A DNA stretch of 64,000 nucleotides from JAHQVI01 sp963727575 (GCA_963727575.1 CAVSIA010000034.1:1-64000); one strand, 5' to 3'; counted from the stretch's first letter, positions 39,503-49,935 are shown. Notes: a model not told the origin generated them from the sequence alone. Numbers and translations: made by a program.

Positions 39503-39696
39503 GCGTGTCCTCCGCTTCATGCGCGCCGGAGAGCTGCCCCGCAAGTGCGCGCCAATTGATGGCGGGACTTGATTGCCCGCATCGGGCGCGGCTTGGCGGC
39601 CGGCCCATTTCCTCTATTTCCCGTCAGCTTAGCGCAAGGGGGAGTAAAAGGGCCATATGAGAACGAAGGCTTCCGGGCATTTCGGCGTGACGCCGC

Positions 39697-40908
39697 TCAG
39701 TCTTTGAGCGGCTCGGAATGCGTGACGATCTCCGCCCCGGCTTCGAGCGTACGGTGAACCGGGCAGCGGTCGGCGATGGCGATCAGCTTCCGGCGCTCCT
39801 CGTCCGACAGATCGCCGGCCAGACGAAGCGTGCGGTCGAAACGGTCGATCCGCGGCGCCTTGTCCTTCGGGCAGTCCGCGCAATCCGCCAAATCCTCGGC
39901 ATGCCGCTTTTCGTGCGTAACCAGCACCTCGACATGCTCAAGCGCAATGTTCCTGCGGTCGGCATAGAGGCGGAGCGTCATCGCCGTGCAGGCGCCGAGG
40001 CCCATCGCAAGCAGGTCGTAGGGCGTTGGACCGGTGCCGCCGCCGCCGAGCGCCGCCGGCTCGTCGGCGAGAAGCCGATGCGCACCGACACGGAGCTCTT
40101 GCTGGAATTTGCCCACACCGGTTTCGGAGACGTGGACCGCGTTTGCCGGGATGCTTGCGTCGGCCGCCGCGCCGTGGTGAGACCGCGGGATGTATCGCCA
40201 AGCCCAGGCGGCGATCATTTCGGCGACGTAGAGGGGGTCGGCAGCGCGGGCGAGCCCGTGATCGGCACCGTCGAGCGAGACGAAGCTTTTCGGGTGCTTT
40301 GCGGCGAGGAAGATCGCGCTCGCATTGTCGATGCCGACCACATCGTCGGTCGGGGCGTGGAGAATCAGCAACGCCTTGTCCATTGCGCCGATCCGCTTTT
40401 CCAGGGCGCCGTCTTGAAGGGCGGCAAGCAGGCCGCTTGATGGCGCTTCGCCGGTGGCCGCGTCTTTCGTCCCCGTCGAAATCGTTCTCCGGATCTGCGC
40501 TGCATCGGTGGGGGTGCCGATCACGGCAACCGCTCTTGCCTCGGGAATGTCCGCTGCCACCGCGAGGATTGCAGCACCGCCGACGCCGTGGCCGATCAGC
40601 AGGTCAGCCGGCGTTCCGGCACCGCGCAGATAGGCTGCGATTGCGACGATGTCGGGCAGGTCGTGTGCCGCACCGCTTGTTTCGCCGGAAGTTCCATCGC
40701 TCACGGCAAAGGCGACGCTCAGAACCTGGAGGCCGCGCTCCGTGAGATGCCGTGCGATGACAGGAGCCGCCGCGCCGTCATCGGAGGCGTCGAGCTGATG
40801 GACGAATATCGCCGTGCCGCCGATTGCGCCGATGGGGCGGTCCAGGCGCACGGCAAGCTGATCTCCCCCCGGACGGAAGATCGGAACGTTTTGCGACGTC
40901 ACGCGCAT
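39697..40908 (-). CDS. Bifunctional alpha/beta hydrolase - OsmC family protein
   Basis: This is a fusion of about 403 residues. Residues 1-245 resemble an alpha/beta hydrolase (LLIGHGVGGAAILAVAADIP, with Gly in place of the nucleophile Ser in GHGVGG; a late ADHGLA supplies the His). Residues 265-400 are OsmC, with the peroxidatic Cys in GLGACTAMTLRLYA and the second in DRCPVHRTL. OsmC domains reduce organic hydroperoxides through this Cys pair. The ATG at 40908 has AGGAG at 7 nt, better than the ATG at 40914. The fusion is a known architecture. Confidence 0.88.
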   Translation of the reverse strand: MRVTSQNVPIFRPGGDQLAVRLDRPIGAIGGTAIFVHQLDASDDGAAAPVIARHLTERGLQVLSVAFAVSDGTSGETSGAAHDLPDIVAIAAYLRGAGTPADLLIGHGVGGAAILAVAADIPEARAVAVIGTPTDAAQIRRTISTGTKDAATGEAPSSGLLAALQDGALEKRIGAMDKALLILHAPTDDVVGIDNASAIFLAAKHPKSFVSLDGADHGLARAADPLYVAEMIAAWAWRYIPRSHHGAAADASIPANAVHVSETGVGKFQQELRVGAHRLLADEPAALGGGGTGPTPYDLLAMGLGACTAMTLRLYADRRNIALEHVEVLVTHEKRHAEDLADCADCPKDKAPRIDRFDRTLRLAGDLSDEERRKLIAIADRCPVHRTLEAGAEIVTHSEPLKD

Positions 40909-41010
40909 CGGCATGCTCCTGTTGTGGACGCGTGAACTAAACCGCGATCACCCGGAGATGGCAATCCCATCGCGGCGAACAGCCCAGGGCCGCTCCGATG
41001 TTGCGCCAGG

Positions 41011-41041
41011 CAAAACAAAAGAGGCCCCGGGAGGGGGCCTC
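41011..41041 (-). terminator. Rho-independent terminator of porin 1
   Basis: On the minus strand, GAGGCCCC-ctccc-GGGGCCTC is followed by TTTTGTTTTG, 30 nt after the porin stop codon. Confidence 0.9.
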
Positions 41042-41071
41042 TCTCAATGTTCTCGTAATCGCGTGAAGCGA

Positions 41072-42288
41072 TTAGAACTGGATGCGCGATCCGACCATCA
41101 CCGTGGTCAGGTCGCTGCTGTCGCTATCTTCGTTGGCGAAGTCAGCTTCCAGATCCCAGAAGGTCGCCTGAGCGTAAATGTCCATGGCAGCGCTATCGAA
41201 GTGCTGAACCACACCCACGCCCCAGCGCTCTGCGTTGCTCGAGAGAGCGTTCGCGTCCGGAACAAGCGTCAGCACGTCGTCGTAATTGCCGTACTCGCCG
41301 TAGAACGTGGTCTTGCCGTAAGGGACGAGCGACTGCTCGATACCGGCCTGGACGTACCAGTAGCTCGCATCGCGATCGTCGAAGTCGATCTCTTTCTCGC
41401 CGGCAGAAAACGACGCGAACAAGCCCGTCGGAATATGCATCAGCGAGACGGATCCGGATACGACTGTCGCATCCGCATCGCCCCCGAACTCGTCAGGAGA
41501 GATATCCTGGTAAGCGATCGCGGCGGCGATGCGGACCGAGTTCCATTCCTTGGCGAAGCGCAGAGCCACATCCCAGTAATCGTCATCGCCCCAGCTTGCC
41601 GACACGATGAAGCCGTAGATCGACGGGGAGTCGTAGCGAATCACGTCATCGCGGCCGCCGTCGAAATCCGAAGCGATATCGCCGAGAACCGCGGCGCCGC
41701 TAAGCACGGTGATGCCCGTGCCGTGGTCGGGAGACGACGTGTACAGCGTGTTGGCCAGGATCACCTCAGAGGCGCCGTCAGCCGCAGTCGAACCCTGACC
41801 GATCGTGATTCGGCCGAAGGTCTCGCTCTCGATGTACAGGTTCGAGTGGCGGATCGAGATGTTGTCGGCCGGATCGTCGCCGGGAGCGGCACCTTGCGTA
41901 GTATATGTCCGCGTCGCCCTTGTTGTCGGAAACCGTGCTCGATGCAGCGTCCTGAACCTGCAACTCGACCTTATAACCGGCCTTCCAGCCCGGCTTCATC
42001 GTCGCTTCGCCGGTGAAGCCGACGATCGAACCGAGAGCGTCGTTGTCGACGACGTAGGCGTCCGAAGTCGTCGCCATTGTCGAAGTACATCAGGCCCTTG
42101 GTCACATCGCCGTAGATCTGCAGCGTAACGACCCGGTTCCCCTTGCGAGCGACGGTTGCTTCGAGTTCAGCAACACGCTCTTCAAGATCAGCACAGCACC
42201 CGCCGCCAAGATCTGCGGCCGCTGCCGGCGTGACAGCACTGCCAAGCAGAACGCTCGCGGCTGCGACCAATGCAAAACGGCTAATCAT
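41072..42288 (-). CDS. Outer-membrane porin, Porin_2 family (copy 1), two frameshifts
   Basis: This beta-barrel porin of about 404 residues has a signal peptide (about 1-24, ending PAAA-A). After it come the Cys pair and coiled-coil segment LGGGCCADLEERVAELEATV, which are identical in the adjacent porin. The barrel follows, with the family's aromatic C-terminal residue (GSRIQF-stop). Surplus bases near 42072 (GACTTCGG) and 41898 break the frame. It is a tandem homologue of the gene at 42433 and differs mostly in loop regions, with its own terminator. Confidence 0.88.
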
Positions 42289-42375
42289 CTATCGATACTC
42301 CCCTCAAGTAGAAGTCGGCTTATCGCCGAAGAATTAGTAAGCGCCCCTGAATGCCCAACTTTATAAAGCGTCGCA

Positions 42376-42407
42376 CAAAAAGAAAAGGGCCGCTCGATGA
42401 GCGGCCC
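42376..42407 (-). terminator. Rho-independent terminator of porin 2
   Basis: On the minus strand, GGGCCGCTC-atc-GAGCGGCCC is followed by TTTTCTTTTT. The other strand also has a short T-run beyond the stem. It separates the two porin genes transcriptionally. Confidence 0.9.
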
Positions 42408-42432
42408 CCCTTTTTCGCCGGTTGTGGCAAAT

Positions 42433-43626
42433 TTAGAACTTGATGCGCGAGCCAAGCAAGATCGCGTCGAAGTCTTCCACGCTCTCATCACCAATATCGA
42501 AGCTGTAGTGACGATACTGGCCGTAGACCTCAAGAGCAGCACTGTCGAACTTCTGCACGACACCGAAGCCCCAGATCTCCGCTTCAGAGTCGAAAACCAA
42601 CTGATCGTCGAGAGTCACTTTATCGTCAGCGAAGCCGTTATAGTCGCCGTATTCGCCATAGAGCGTGGTCGAACCATAAGGCAGGAACCGCTTCTCGATA
42701 CCGAGCTGCGCGTACCAGAAATCGGCGTCGTTTCCAGAGTCCTTATCAGCCGAGCCGGCGGCGAAGGCGCCGTAGATGCCGGTCGGAACGTGCATGACGG
42801 ACACGGACCCGCTGAAGATCTCCGTGCTGTCGGTGCCCCGATCATCCCACTGATAGCCAACGCCAGCAGCGATACGGATCGAGTTCCACTCTTTCTTGAA
42901 GCGAACGGCGAGGTCTGCGTAGTCGTCGTCACCCCACGCCGCGGACACGATGAAGCCGTAGATAGACGGCGAGTCGTACCGAACCACGTCGTCGCGCGGA
43001 CCGTCGAGGTTGCTCACGAAGTTGCTGATCTTAAGACCGGTCGTGTCGTCCGTGGCACCATTCTGGCGAACCTGGAAGCTGCCATAGAAGTCGTAGGACG
43101 CAGCAAGCGAACCGCCGAGCACGATTTCGTTGACACCGTCCGTCGCGGTCGACTGCTGACCGATCGACAAGCGGCCAAGCTGCTCGCTCTCGATGTAGAG
43201 GTAGTTGTGACGGATCGCGATTTCGTTGTCGTTACCCTCGTCGCCGTTCACGAAGCCCTGGTCGACCTGATTGGTCGCGCTGTCCTGGATGTCGATCTCG
43301 ATATTAAAGCCAGCCGTCCAGCCCGGCTTCATCGTCGCCGAACCTTTGAAGCCGACGCGGCTGCCGGAATAGTCGTTGTCGACAACGTAAGCATCATTCT
43401 CGATGCCGTCGTCCCAGATCAGCAAGGCTTTGTTAACCTGGCCGTAAACCTGGAGCGACACAACGCGGTTGCCCTTACGAGCGACGGTTGCTTCGAGTTC
43501 AGCAACACGCTCTTCGAGGTCTGCGCAGCATCCGCCGCCGAGGTCGGCAGCTTTCGCCGGAGCTACGGTCGCGCCAACCAGCAAGCCAGCTGCGGCGACC
43601 AAAGCAAAGCGACTGGTCATCTTCAT
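42433..43626 (-). CDS. Outer-membrane porin, Porin_2 family (copy 2)
   Basis: This intact porin has 397 residues. Signal peptide is about residues 1-24 (VAPAKA-A), then the conserved LGGGCCADLEERVAELEATV and a barrel ending GSRIKF. The stretch RYDSPSIYGFIVSA is shared word for word with copy 1, and most differences fall in predicted extracellular loops. ATG at 43626 follows GGGGGA. It is probably a general diffusion channel for small hydrophilic solutes. Confidence 0.92.
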   Translation of the reverse strand: MKMTSRFALVAAAGLLVGATVAPAKAADLGGGCCADLEERVAELEATVARKGNRVVSLQVYGQVNKALLIWDDGIENDAYVVDNDYSGSRVGFKGSATMKPGWTAGFNIEIDIQDSATNQVDQGFVNGDEGNDNEIAIRHNYLYIESEQLGRLSIGQQSTATDGVNEIVLGGSLAASYDFYGSFQVRQNGATDDTTGLKISNFVSNLDGPRDDVVRYDSPSIYGFIVSAAWGDDDYADLAVRFKKEWNSIRIAAGVGYQWDDRGTDSTEIFSGSVSVMHVPTGIYGAFAAGSADKDSGNDADFWYAQLGIEKRFLPYGSTTLYGEYGDYNGFADDKVTLDDQLVFDSEAEIWGFGVVQKFDSAALEVYGQYRHYSFDIGDESVEDFDAILLGSRIKF

Positions 43627-44369
43627 GGATCCCCCAATCATCTCTCTCTCCAAATGGCCCCCGAGTTCTACCCCTGAAGGACCTTCCCAATCACAGAGAC
43701 ACCTACATTCAAGCGCCGGAGGCCTCTGCCTTCCAAGTCAGCCAGCGGTAAAACCCCATGATGCTGACGACCCTAATTCTCACCTGGAAGCCAACGTTCA
43801 CCAATCGGCTCAGCAGGCTTACACAAATTTTGTTAGCCCAAACCCGGCAGGCCGGTAAACAAGAACCCCACCCTGCGACCGAATACGAAAAGCCTTTGTG
43901 GCGGATTCAACACGAAAACCGCTACTTTTCGCGCAGAGATTGCACAATACACTCAATGCAACCTCTTTGACTATGCGGGAAAATACACTCTTGTTTAACT
44001 TTGGAGCAACTCGCCGAACGCTGTTCAACGCGGAAATTGACTTCAGTTTCCGTAATGTAATGCGATTCGATAATCGCGACCCGCCGAATAGCCAAGGCTG
44101 ATTTTCTGTATACAACACCTGTCGAGCGGCCGGTTCGGGCCGCGCCATGACTATGCGGCTGCCCTCTGCGGAGCCGCCGCGGCATGCGCCGGGCGATCCG
44201 GCATAAGCGTCAATACCAAGGCTATCCTGCCCGACATCTATGCGCCCGGTTCGGGCGCCTGCCACCATGGACGGCCCGGCCCCCGCAATCGCGCGGGAAG
44301 AGGTCAAAGCCGTCTGGTCGAAAGATTGAAGCATGGTGATTGCCGCCGGCGCCGGTGAAATCCGTGTTG
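43627..44369. other. Long gene-free interval upstream of porin 2
   Basis: About 740 nt with no credible gene; a 206-codon minus-strand frame (43819-44439) has no family character, and its left half is AT-rich and its right half GC-rich like ordinary intergenic sequence. The AT-rich part, 43640-44110, probably contains the porin promoter and a long 5' leader, which in porin mRNAs is a frequent target of small RNAs. I identified no specific site. Confidence 0.45.
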
Positions 44370-44873
44370 CTAGTTCCCAGCCGTCTCGGCCGGGAACTTC
44401 TGGAGCGCGGCGTCGACCTTGCCGGTCACGTAGCCCCATTTGGCGCGGGTGTTATCCACAACGTCGCCCATCAGCGCCTGGAGCTGTTCCACCAGGGCGC
44501 AGCGTTTGCTGCCGGCCGAATCGAGAGACGGCGCCAAACCGGCCATCGAAGCCGCCGCCTGGGCCGGCTTGCCGAGCTGAGAAACCTTGGCGATCAACGC
44601 GTTATGGCGTGCATCGAACGTTGCAATCGTCTCGTCCTGCACGAAAGGCGTGGCATTGGCCACATAGTCACCATCGGACCAGCCGGCGCGCGCTTTCAAA
44701 AGCTGAAGCTTTTCATGGAGACGCAGCTTGTTGGCTGCGTTCATGGCGGTGAGGTCGGCGCCGGCCTTGGAGACAACGGTCGCAAATGCGTCGCGTCCGC
44801 AATCCTCGGCGCGAGCCTGCCCTGAAAAGGCAAATGAAAGAAGAAGCGCAGCCGCGCCCGCTCTCAAAAGCAT
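44370..44873 (-). CDS. Secreted conserved protein of unknown function
   Basis: This 167-residue protein has a signal peptide (about 1-22, ending GQARA-E) and a mature helical domain with two Cys (EDCGRDAF and SKRCALVEQL) that could pair. ATG at 44873 has GCGGGAAA upstream. It is followed by no partner and I do not recognise the family. The codon pattern and signal peptide make it a credible periplasmic protein. Confidence 0.75.
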   Translation of the reverse strand: MLLRAGAAALLLSFAFSGQARAEDCGRDAFATVVSKAGADLTAMNAANKLRLHEKLQLLKARAGWSDGDYVANATPFVQDETIATFDARHNALIAKVSQLGKPAQAAASMAGLAPSLDSAGSKRCALVEQLQALMGDVVDNTRAKWGYVTGKVDAALQKFPAETAGN

Positions 44874-45018
44874 GATTTCCCGCTTTGCTGATCCAGCCGA
44901 ACGCCCAGAAATCAAGGGAAAGACGTACACCGATGGTCTCCCCGCAGCCGATCCAGGCCGAACCGTTAACAATCGTTAACCAAATCTATGCGGGCGAACT
45001 GTTGCCGAAATGTGGCAA

Positions 45019-47261
45019 TTAGAGTCCGGTAATGCCGAACCGATTGGCCCTGGGGAAACCTTTGGGGACAACTGCGCCCGCCTGGGCCCGCTTGCCCTGC
45101 CACGGCCCGGTCTCGGTGAAGGTGCGCACGCGCGATCCCTCCATCCAGCGCAGCCCGTCCTCCGCATTGAACACGGTGACGCCGGCAAGGCTGCCGTTGC
45201 GCAGCATTTGCAGCCGCACGCCGCGGCCGCGGCTGAGCTCGTTGACCTCGGATAGCGGGAAAATCAACATCTTACGGTTGTCGCCGAGCGTCGCCACCGA
45301 ATCGCCGGCGGCAGCAACGCAGGCCACCGCCCTGTCCGGCGCCGCGACCGACATGATCTGCTTGCCCTTGCGCGTCTGGGCGACGACCTCATCCTCGGTG
45401 ATGACGAAGCCATTGCCGGTCTTGGAGGCAATCAGCAGCTTCCGTCCCGGCTTGTGGATAAACATGTCGACGATGTCGCTGCTCTCTTCGAGATCGACCA
45501 TCAGCCGCACCGGCTCGCCATGCCCGCGCCCGCCCGGCAGCGCCGACGCTTCAAGCGTAAAAAATTTGCCGTTGGAGGTGAACAGCACCAGCTTGTCGGT
45601 CGACTGCGCGAGAATCGCCCTGAACGGCCCATCTCCGGCCTTGAACTGCACCTTGTCGAGGTCGTTCTGGTGGCCTTTGAGCGCACGGATCCAGCCCTTT
45701 TCGGACAGCACAACCGTCACCGGCTCTCTGTTCGACCATCGCCTGTTCGACGTCGACATCGATTTCAGGCAGGTCGTCGAAGCGCGTGCGGCGGCGGCCG
45801 ATATCGGTCGACTTGCCGAATCGCTTCTTGGTCTCGGCAATCTGCTCGGAAATCCGCTGCCACTGCTTCTCGTCCGAGCCGAGCAGGTCGACGATTTCCC
45901 GCTTTTCCGTCGTGAGCTTGTCGTGCTCGGTGCGGATTTCGAATTCTTCGAGCTTGCGCAAGGAGCGCAGCCGCATATTGAGAATCGCTTCCGCCTGAAC
46001 GTCCGTCAGCGTGAAGCGGCGAATCAGCTCCTGCTTCGGCTCATCCTCCTCTCGGATGATTCGGATCACCTCATCGATATTCAGATAGGCGATGAGGTAG
46101 CCGCCCAGCACTTCCAGGCGGTGCTCGATCTGCCTCAGCCGGTGCTCGGACCGGCGGCGCAGCACCGTCTTGCGGTGGCCAAGCCATTCGGTGAGCACGT
46201 CCGACAGCCCCATCACCACCGGCACCTGTCCGCGGCTCAGCACGTTCATGTTCAGCGAGATGCGCAATTCCAGGTCGGTCAGCTTGAAGAGTTGCTCCAT
46301 CAGGACGAACGCGTCGACCGTGCGCGAGCGCGGCTCCAGCACGATGCGGATGTCCTCGGCCAATTCGTCGCGAATATCGGCGAGCAACGGCAGGCGCTTG
46401 GCTTCGAGCAGCTCGGCGATTTTTTCGATCAGCCGCGATTTCTGTACGAGATACGGAATTTCCGTAATGACGATCTGATAGGTGCCGCGCCCGGTGTCTT
46501 CCTTCTCCCAGCGCGCGCGCAGGCGGAAACCGCCGCGGCCGGTGCGATAGGCTTCGATGATCGAGGACGCGGTCCTCGACGAGCACGCCGCCGGTCGGAA
46601 AGTCCGGTCCGGGCACGAAGTCGATCAGCTTTTCGGCCGGCGCGCCGGGATTCTTGATCAGATAGAGCGCGGCGTCGCACAGCTCCTCGGCATTATGCGG
46701 CGGGATCGACGTGGCCATGCCGACAGCGATGCCCGAGGAGCCGTTCGCCAGCAGGTTCGGGAAGTCGGCGGGAAGGACGACCGGCTCTTTTTCCTCGCCG
46801 TCATACGTCTCGCGGAAATCGACCGTGTCCTCGTCGAGGCCATCCAGCAGCGCGGCGGCAACGGGCGTGAGCTTGGCCTCGGTGTATCGCATCGCGGCGG
46901 CATTATCGCCGTCGACATTGCCGAAATTGCCCTGTCCGTCGACGAGCGGATAGCGCTGCGCGAAGCCCTGCGCCAGGCGCACCAGGGCGTCGTAGACCGA
47001 CTGGTCGCCATGCGGGTGGTATTTACCGATAACGTCGCCGACGACGCGCGCGCATTTCTTGAAGCCGCCCTCGGGATCGAGCTTCAACTGCCGCATCGCG
47101 TGCAGAAGGCGCCGGTGAACCGGCTTCAGCCCGTCGCGCACATCGGGGAGCGCCCGATGCATGATGGTGGACAGCGCATAGGCGAGATAACGCTCTTCAA
47201 GCGCATCGCGCAGATTGACCGGCTCGATCGGCGCCGGTTCGAGAATCAGATCATCGGCCAT
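45019..47261 (-). CDS. parC: DNA topoisomerase IV subunit A, two frameshifts
   Basis: This essential type IIA topoisomerase subunit decatenates daughter chromosomes. It is about 746 residues. The N-terminus MADDLILEPAPIEPVNLRDA and the quinolone-resistance region KYHPHGDQSVYDAL identify ParC rather than GyrA. The catalytic Tyr is in the AAAMRYTEAKLT segment. C-terminal beta-pinwheel blades run from about residue 490. Surplus bases near 46570 (GACCGCGTCC) and 45733 (GAACAGAG) break the frame. Because the gene is essential, these are most likely sequence errors. Confidence 0.93.
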
Positions 47262-47350
47262 GCGCGGACGTTAATTTGCGCGGCGAGAACGTCAATAGGG
47301 CAAATCGCGACGGTCCCCTGCGTGTTCTTCGTCATCTCGGTACAACCGTG

Positions 47351-47767
47351 CTAATTCCGCCGGAAGCGTGACAGGAAATCCACCAGAACCGCGGTCGTCA
47401 GGCCGAAGATCAGCAGCCCGTTCGCCGCCATCAGCCCCGACAGGATGCGCCACTCCTTGCTCAGGATGATATCGCCGAAGCCCAGCGTGGTGAAGGCGAC
47501 GAGCGAGAAATACACCGCGGTCTCCACATCCTGGAAGATCTTCAGCCAGAGCAGGCAGAACGCCCAGAGCCAGACCGCGACCGTCATCGAGGCCAGCAGC
47601 CAGAGCGTCATTCCGACCAGCAGGACCACGAAACGCAGTGGGCCGGCCCGCCTGGCCGGCCAGATATGCTCACGCCTGAGGCCCCATTCGGCGGCGGCGG
47701 TGAAGCCGACATGGATGAGGATGGTCATGGATATGATCGCCGAGCCGAGCAGCAAATGAAGCGCCAT
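47351..47767 (-). CDS. Two-span potassium channel family protein
   Basis: This 138-residue inner-membrane protein has three N-terminal hydrophobic segments and a pore loop with the filter-like sequence TTLGFGDI (equivalent to TxGYGD) flanked by membrane helices, as in ion-channel family 2 proteins. There is no cytoplasmic RCK domain. The filter has Leu-Gly-Phe-Gly, a conservative variant seen in bacterial relatives. It may set membrane potential or respond to stretch; the ion is inferred. Confidence 0.85.
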   Translation of the reverse strand: MALHLLLGSAIISMTILIHVGFTAAAEWGLRREHIWPARRAGPLRFVVLLVGMTLWLLASMTVAVWLWAFCLLWLKIFQDVETAVYFSLVAFTTLGFGDIILSKEWRILSGLMAANGLLIFGLTTAVLVDFLSRFRRN

Positions 47768-47927
47768 TGGTTCTTGTCCCTCAGCCGCGGTGGAAATCGA
47801 CCATCGTTCAGCGGCTTGCGCGCTCCCGTCAGCATCGCGCGTGAACGGGGAAACCGTTGTTTAGCGGATTCCGGCGGCTGCGCAAATGACGGCGCGGCGA
47901 TATGGCAGGGGATTTACGCGACGCATG

Positions 47928-48650
47928 TCAGGGCCTTGAGAACAAGCGGAGGAAATCGTAGCGCGCCCGCGGCAGTGGCGCATTGCGCTGTTCGTGAAGG
48001 TAGCGCTCCAGGAAAAAGCCGGTCAGGGCGAAACCGTCGGCGATCTCCTGCCGCGACGCTGCCAGGCCGCTCGACCGGCGCAGGAATCCCGGCAGGGTCA
48101 GAAGCTTGTCCTTATAAGGCTCGCCCGCGCCGGCCGAGACCGCCGCCCCCGATTTCGGCGAAACATAAAGGAGGTCCTCGGTGCTCCGCGTCGCCGCACA
48201 GCGCTCCAGGTCGAGCCCGAAGCCGAGTTCCCTCAGCAGCCGCAATTCCCAGCGGACCATGATTTCCGGCCACAATCGCTCATCGTCCATGTGATCGAGC
48301 ATCAGGACCACAAGGTCGAACAGCGCCGGATGCGGGTCGCGCTCGGCGAGCAGTGCGGCAAGCGTCGCCATCGCGCCGATGCCGGCGAGCGCCAGCCGGT
48401 CGTCCATCGCCCTGGCGGCGTAGGGCCGGTCGAGTTCCAGGGTGAAGAAGCCGAGTTGCTCGGAAAGCCGGGCCCGCCATTCGGCCTTCACGAGATTGCC
48501 GGTCTGCAATATCGGCCGGATTTTGCGCGACCGCCCGCCGCGCACCAGCCCCGAATGCCGCCCATGCTCGCGCGTGAACGCCTCGAGCACGGCGTTGGTC
48601 TCGCCATGCGGGCGCACATGCAGAACGATGGCGGTATCGGTCCAGTCCAT
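47928..48650 (-). CDS. recO: DNA repair protein RecO
   Basis: RecO helps RecR load RecA onto SSB-coated single strands in gap repair. The 240-residue protein starts with an OB-fold (WTDTAIVLHVRPHGETNAVLEAF, then HSGLVRGGRSRK) and continues with the helical domain (LRLLRELGFGLDLERC). The usual zinc-binding Cys cluster is reduced to one visible Cys, as in many alphaproteobacterial RecO. ATG at 48650 follows GAGGC. Synteny with era-rnc and parC is typical of the class. Confidence 0.92.
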   Translation of the reverse strand: MDWTDTAIVLHVRPHGETNAVLEAFTREHGRHSGLVRGGRSRKIRPILQTGNLVKAEWRARLSEQLGFFTLELDRPYAARAMDDRLALAGIGAMATLAALLAERDPHPALFDLVVLMLDHMDDERLWPEIMVRWELRLLRELGFGLDLERCAATRSTEDLLYVSPKSGAAVSAGAGEPYKDKLLTLPGFLRRSSGLAASRQEIADGFALTGFFLERYLHEQRNAPLPRARYDFLRLFSRP

Positions 48651-48814
48651 GATGCCTCGGCGCCGGCGGCGCTGGGTTTCCAAACGTCTTATGTAATCGG
48701 CGCCGGGCACCGCGCGAAGGTAAAAACGCGCCGTCGCTCCGCGCGGCCGATTGCGCGAGGCGGCTTTCTTTGCGACAAGCCGGGTTGCGGCGGCGTCTAT
48801 CGCGGACGGAAATC

Positions 48815-49441
48815 ATGATCCCGACCTTCGTCTACTGGCTCGACATTGTCGGCGTCGCGGTGTTCGCGGCGACGGGCGCCCTGGCGGCGAGCCGCAAGCA
48901 GCTGGATCTGATCGGATTCACGCTCCTGGCGACATTCACCGGCGTCGGCGGCGGTACGGTGCGCGACCTCATCCTGGACCGGCCGGTGTTCTGGCTGCTC
49001 GACCAGACCTATCTTGCCATCTGCGTCGCCGTCGCGGTGCTCTCCTTCTTCGCCGCGCATCTGATCCAGCGGCGCTATCCGCTGCTGCTCTGGCTCGACG
49101 CGATCGGCCTTGCCGCTTATGGCGTGCTCGGCGCGCATGTCGCGCTGGCGGCGGGGGCCGGCCTCATCGTCGCCGCCGCACTCGGCGTCATCACGGCAAC
49201 ATTCGGCGGCATGATGCGCGATGTGGTCAGCCAGGAAACGCCGCTGATCCTGAAGCAGGAAGTCTACGCCACGGCCGCGTTCTGTTCCGCTGCCGTCTAT
49301 ATCGCCGCCCTCGCCATGCATGGCCCGTGCCGCTTGCCGCCGGGCCTCGCCATCGCGGCCGGTTTCGGCCTGCGCGCCGGGGCGATCCGGTTCGGCTGGT
49401 CGCTGCCCCGGTACAAGCCGCGCGAGGGGCGGACGTACTAA
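48815..49441 (+). CDS. Trimeric intracellular cation channel family protein (UPF0126)
   Basis: This 208-residue inner-membrane protein has about seven hydrophobic segments and the repeated glycine-rich motif of the TRIC/UPF0126 family: FAATGALAASRKQLDLIGF ... GGGTVRDLILDRP and, in the second half, GVITATFGGMMRDVVSQETP. The two-fold internal repeat is visible. Bacterial members form homotrimeric K+/Na+ channels. The ATG at 48815 follows GGAAA. It stands alone. Confidence 0.9.
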   Translation: MIPTFVYWLDIVGVAVFAATGALAASRKQLDLIGFTLLATFTGVGGGTVRDLILDRPVFWLLDQTYLAICVAVAVLSFFAAHLIQRRYPLLLWLDAIGLAAYGVLGAHVALAAGAGLIVAAALGVITATFGGMMRDVVSQETPLILKQEVYATAAFCSAAVYIAALAMHGPCRLPPGLAIAAGFGLRAGAIRFGWSLPRYKPREGRTY

Positions 49442-49492
49442 GTCCGGGCGTTCAGGCGACGGCTGGCCACTCACACTTTATCGCTTGCACAC

Positions 49493-49514
49493 ATATCTCT
49501 CGTATTCAAGATAT
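49493..49514. promoter_or_regulatory. Probable MarR operator
   Basis: ATATCT-10 nt-AGATAT forms an inverted repeat whose right half, TTCAAGATAT, matches the usual MarR half-site better than the left. It lies 5-26 bp before the MarR start codon, a position suited to autorepression. Confidence 0.5.
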
Positions 49515-49518
49515 TCGT

Positions 49519-49935
49519 ATGCCAGACATTGCCGACTGTATCAGTTTCCTGACCAGCTCCGCCGCCAAAGCCATGGGCCGGCTCGCCCGCGACCGGCTCG
49601 GCGCCTATGGCGTCACTCCGGTGCAATACGCGGTGATGCGCCGCCTCCATGAGCGGCCGTCGCAGACCGGGGCCGAGCTGACCGCGACGCTGATCATCGA
49701 TAGCGCCACCATGACCGGCGTCATCGATCGGCTGGAGCGCCTCGGCCACATCGCGCGCACGCCCGATCCGAAAGACCGGCGGGTCAACCGGCTCGACCTC
49801 ACCGCCGAAGGGCGCGCGCTGATGCCGGCGCTCGACGCGGCCATCGAGGAGGTCAACGCGGAGGCGGACCGCCGGATGGGGCGAACCGCTGACGCGATGC
49901 GGGACGCGCTGAAACGTCTGGCGCAGGACGGCTGA
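49519..49935 (+). CDS. MarR family transcriptional regulator
   Basis: This 138-residue winged-helix dimeric regulator has recognition elements GAELTATLIIDSATMTGVID and the wing RTPDPKDRRVNRLDLT, the standard MarR pattern with Asp and Arg residues of the wing tip. Ligand unknown. It is 14 nt upstream of a DUF2000 gene, probably in one operon, and an inverted repeat overlaps its promoter. Confidence 0.92.
   Translation: MPDIADCISFLTSSAAKAMGRLARDRLGAYGVTPVQYAVMRRLHERPSQTGAELTATLIIDSATMTGVIDRLERLGHIARTPDPKDRRVNRLDLTAEGRALMPALDAAIEEVNAEADRRMGRTADAMRDALKRLAQDG

Noticed and set aside
43819..44439. 206-codon minus-strand frame between porin 2 and the secreted protein
   Set aside because: No recognisable domain, no ribosome binding site and a composition typical of the intergenic region.
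44974..44995. CtrA-like TTAA-N6-TTAA element before the secreted protein gene
   Set aside because: Spacing is six, not the usual seven, and no other CtrA-type context is present.
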